Program-made: the position numbers and the translations under genes
Shown: positions 37,594 to 39,016 of the stretch, in pieces
Position numbering within the stretch: the stretch's first letter is position 1
How the letters are laid out: each line of letters starts with the position of its first letter
The notes under the pieces: model-generated
Seen by the model: only the letters and a program-made list of their open reading frames with translations
The model's database searches: none
Told to the model about the DNA's origin: nothing
NCBI GenBank assembly: GCA_018699735.1
Contig: JABIRP010000212.1
Location: 1 to 39,016, forward strand
Reading direction: 5' to 3'
Length of the DNA stretch: 39,016 nt
Source: Rhodospirillaceae bacterium
GTDB lineage: Bacteria; Pseudomonadota; Alphaproteobacteria; Thalassobaculales; Thalassobaculaceae

Positions 37594-38596
37594 TGGCACG
37601 AGCCCCCCGGCGCAATTCAAAGTGCAATTGCGGGCGATCAACGCTTCCGGTTGAGCCGATAGTGGCAATCGCCTGACCGCGTTTCACGGTTTGGCCACGC
37701 TCAACTAATAACCGGCTGGCATGCGCATAGGCCGTGGTCCATCCGCCCTGGTGCTTAATCAGCAATAAGTTTCCAAAGGCTCGCAATTCGTCACCGGCAT
37801 AGGCTACGATACCGTTCTCTGCTGCCAAAATGGTTGTTCCGCGGGGTGCCGCGATATTGATACCGTCGTTGTGCAGGCCACCCTTGCGTGGCCCAAACCC
37901 TGAGATCATGCGTCCGCGAACCGGCCAAAGAAATTTCCGCCCAGAACGAGCCGGCGGACTTGCCAGACGGACCGAACGCGGTTTGGTCGACCGAGGTTTA
38001 GCGGCCCTCGGTTTTGAAGGTGACACCAATTGGCCCGCAACGGGTCGGGGTTGCGGTAGTGGCGGCGCGCCAACCCCGCTAGAGCTGCCGGGGGGCGCAC
38101 TTGTCGTCGTGGCAATAGGCTGCACCGTTCTAACGCCGGTTCTCCCGGGTATCCGCAGCACCTTACCGGCGCGGATCTGATATGGCGGCAACAACCGGTT
38201 CAAGCGCACCAAGGCGCTCATATCGACCTGATAGCGTCTGGAGATCGAGTAAATCGTGTCGCCCTGACGAACCACGTGATCAGCCGGTGGCGGCAATCGC
38301 AACGCGCGGCCAATCGTCAGCGTGTAGGGCGGCAACAGCTGGTTCACCTCGATCAGCTCTCGCACCGCCACACCATAACGCCGGGCAATGGCATAGACCG
38401 TGTCTCCCGGCGCCGCCTGGACCTGACCGCTATCAGGGATCGGCAGAACCCGTGATACCGCCACTGGGCGCGGTGGTGCGTTGGTCAGACGAGGCTGTAA
38501 GGGTGACGAACAGGCTGAGAGTAGTAACGCCGCCAGCAAGCCCATGGTACAGACCATGAGCGTTCCTGATCGACGATTTGCTTGGTTAAGGCGCAT
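37565..38596 (-). CDS. nlpD: NlpD-like lipoprotein, LysM repeats and degenerate LytM (M23) domain
   Basis: A 343-residue outer-membrane lipoprotein (lipobox L-L-S-A-C, C29). LysM repeats at about 58-101 and 107-150 bind peptidoglycan, a Pro/Ser/Lys-rich linker (151-220) follows, and the C-terminal M23 domain occupies about 223-338. In that domain the expected zinc ligands are lost: the motif reads H-N-D-G-I-N at 242-247 where active enzymes have H-x-G-x-D, and the last H-x-H reads Q-L-H (323-325). Thus it should not cut peptidoglycan but, like E. coli NlpD, activate an N-acetylmuramoyl-L-alanine amidase at division. It follows pcm by 48 bases, matching the known surE-pcm-nlpD order. Its stop region overlaps the convergent EamA gene. 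Confidence 0.92.
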   Translation of the reverse strand: MRLNQANRRSGTLMVCTMGLLAALLLSACSSPLQPRLTNAPPRPVAVSRVLPIPDSGQVQAAPGDTVYAIARRYGVAVRELIEVNQLLPPYTLTIGRALRLPPPADHVVRQGDTIYSISRRYQVDMSALVRLNRLLPPYQIRAGKVLRIPGRTGVRTVQPIATTTSAPPGSSSGVGAPPLPQPRPVAGQLVSPSKPRAAKPRSTKPRSVRLASPPARSGRKFLWPVRGRMISGFGPRKGGLHNDGINIAAPRGTTILAAENGIVAYAGDELRAFGNLLLIKHQGGWTTAYAHASRLLVERGQTVKRGQAIATIGSTGSVDRPQLHFELRRGARAINPRGRLDG

Positions 38597-38644
38597 GGAT
38601 CGGGAGTTTATTGCCAGGTTAGGTCTCTCACAATACCGATGAAC

Positions 38645-39016
38645 CTATGCCCCGCTACCGCCCTCACTCGGCGGCAGTCCTTCAACCAGTGGCACAAAGC
38701 GAACCGACAGCAATCGCTCTTCCTCAAACGAATCGCCCCGACGCGTAACCCGCAAGATGGTTTGGGTTTCGTCCTTCGGCCCGACCGGAATGACCAGAAT
38801 GCCCCCCTCGCCAAGCTGATCGTTCAGGTCGTCTGGTACGCTGGCGGCAGCGGCCGTGACAATAATCCGGTCGAACGGCGCCTGTTCGGGCCACCCCATC
38901 CAGCCATCGCCGTGACGGGTGACGACGGTGTGCAGGTCAAGCTCGGAGAAGCGGCGCTGGGCAACCTCCATTAGGTCACGATGCCGCTCCACCGTGTAGA
39001 CCCTACGGCAAAGCCC
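38645..39016 (-). CDS. pcm: Protein-L-isoaspartate O-methyltransferase, 5' end outside window
   Basis: The visible part, read from the right window edge, is V-Y-T-V-E-R-H-R-D-L-M-E-V-A then V-V-T-R-H-G-D-G-W-M-G-W-P-E-Q-A-P-F-D-R-I-I (motifs II of the SAM-dependent fold) and G-G-I-L-V-I-P-V-G. These are standard in Pcm. The enzyme methylates L-isoaspartyl residues in aged proteins so they can return to aspartate. The frame is open through base 39016, so the N-terminal third with the SAM motif I is missing because of the window edge. The GTG near 38992 is internal, not a start. It is followed by nlpD in the classic order; surE is expected beyond the window. Confidence 0.93.
   Translation of the reverse strand, partial: GLCRRVYTVERHRDLMEVAQRRFSELDLHTVVTRHGDGWMGWPEQAPFDRIIVTAAAASVPDDLNDQLGEGGILVIPVGPKDETQTILRVTRRGDSFEEERLLSVRFVPLVEGLPPSEGGSGA

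Noticed and set aside
1-39016. CRISPR arrays, tRNA or rRNA genes, transposases
   Set aside because: I found no regularly spaced repeats, no tRNA cloverleaf-like or rRNA-like sequence, and no transposase or integrase motifs anywhere in the window.

Overview
The window reads as a chromosomal segment of a GC-rich alphaproteobacterium, probably of Rhodospirillales type. The grounds are the group-typical block of a DUF2155 protein, MlaD and the complex I accessory subunit NDUFA12, a B12-dependent ribonucleotide reductase as the large nrd gene, a PAS protein of the PF07310 kind, and pcm-nlpD order. This placement is inferred from gene content only. I see no rRNA, tRNA, CRISPR array, transposase or phage gene.

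Left part (1-5.9 kb): the 3' end of a family 2 glycosyltransferase; a leftward housekeeping block (NDUFA12, MlaD, DUF2155 protein); an EamA exporter; a RraA-family protein; and a two-gene metal-related unit made of a small His/Cys-rich secreted protein and a CusF-like domain fused to an outer-membrane-type barrel. An AT-rich, hairpin-rich, gene-free stretch then precedes nrdJ (6372-10136). After nrdJ come an SMP-30/gluconolactonase-like gene, a structured gene-free stretch ending in a strong terminator, a RidA-family gene, a FemAB/GNAT-like acyltransferase and a 60-residue excisionase-like HTH protein with its own promoter and terminator.

Centre (13.8-27.1 kb): a TRAP transporter (dctPQM order) lies next to a ten-gene leftward, mostly tightly packed operon of CoA-dependent catabolism. 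In transcription order it encodes an unknown EthD/DUF4286-like protein, a CaiB/BaiF protein, a BadI/MenB-like beta-keto ring hydrolase, an acyl-CoA ligase, an enoyl-CoA hydratase, an acyl-CoA dehydrogenase, a 3-hydroxyacyl-CoA dehydrogenase split in two by one in-frame TGA, an AMACR-like CaiB protein and a quinone-oxidoreductase-like protein. Together this looks like uptake, CoA activation, epimerisation, beta-oxidation and ring opening of a branched or alicyclic carboxylic acid. It does not match the classic cyclohexanecarboxylate (ali/bad) set and is the best candidate here for an undescribed pathway.

Right of the operon (27.2-32.7 kb): a remnant of an AraC-family regulator, a divergent type II dehydroquinase homologue, a PfkB sugar kinase facing it, and a rightward cluster of RraA protein, D-2-hydroxyacid dehydrogenase, HpcH/HpaI aldolase and Ldh-family oxidoreductase. 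This set fits breakdown of a hydroxy- or sugar acid to pyruvate-type products.

Right end (32.7-39.0 kb): a PAS protein, ribosomal protein L32 (rpmF) with a good promoter, a sulfotransferase, the biotin-carrying alpha subunit of propionyl-CoA carboxylase, a second EamA-type transporter, an NlpD-like lipoprotein with a degenerate LytM domain, and the 3' part of pcm running off the window.
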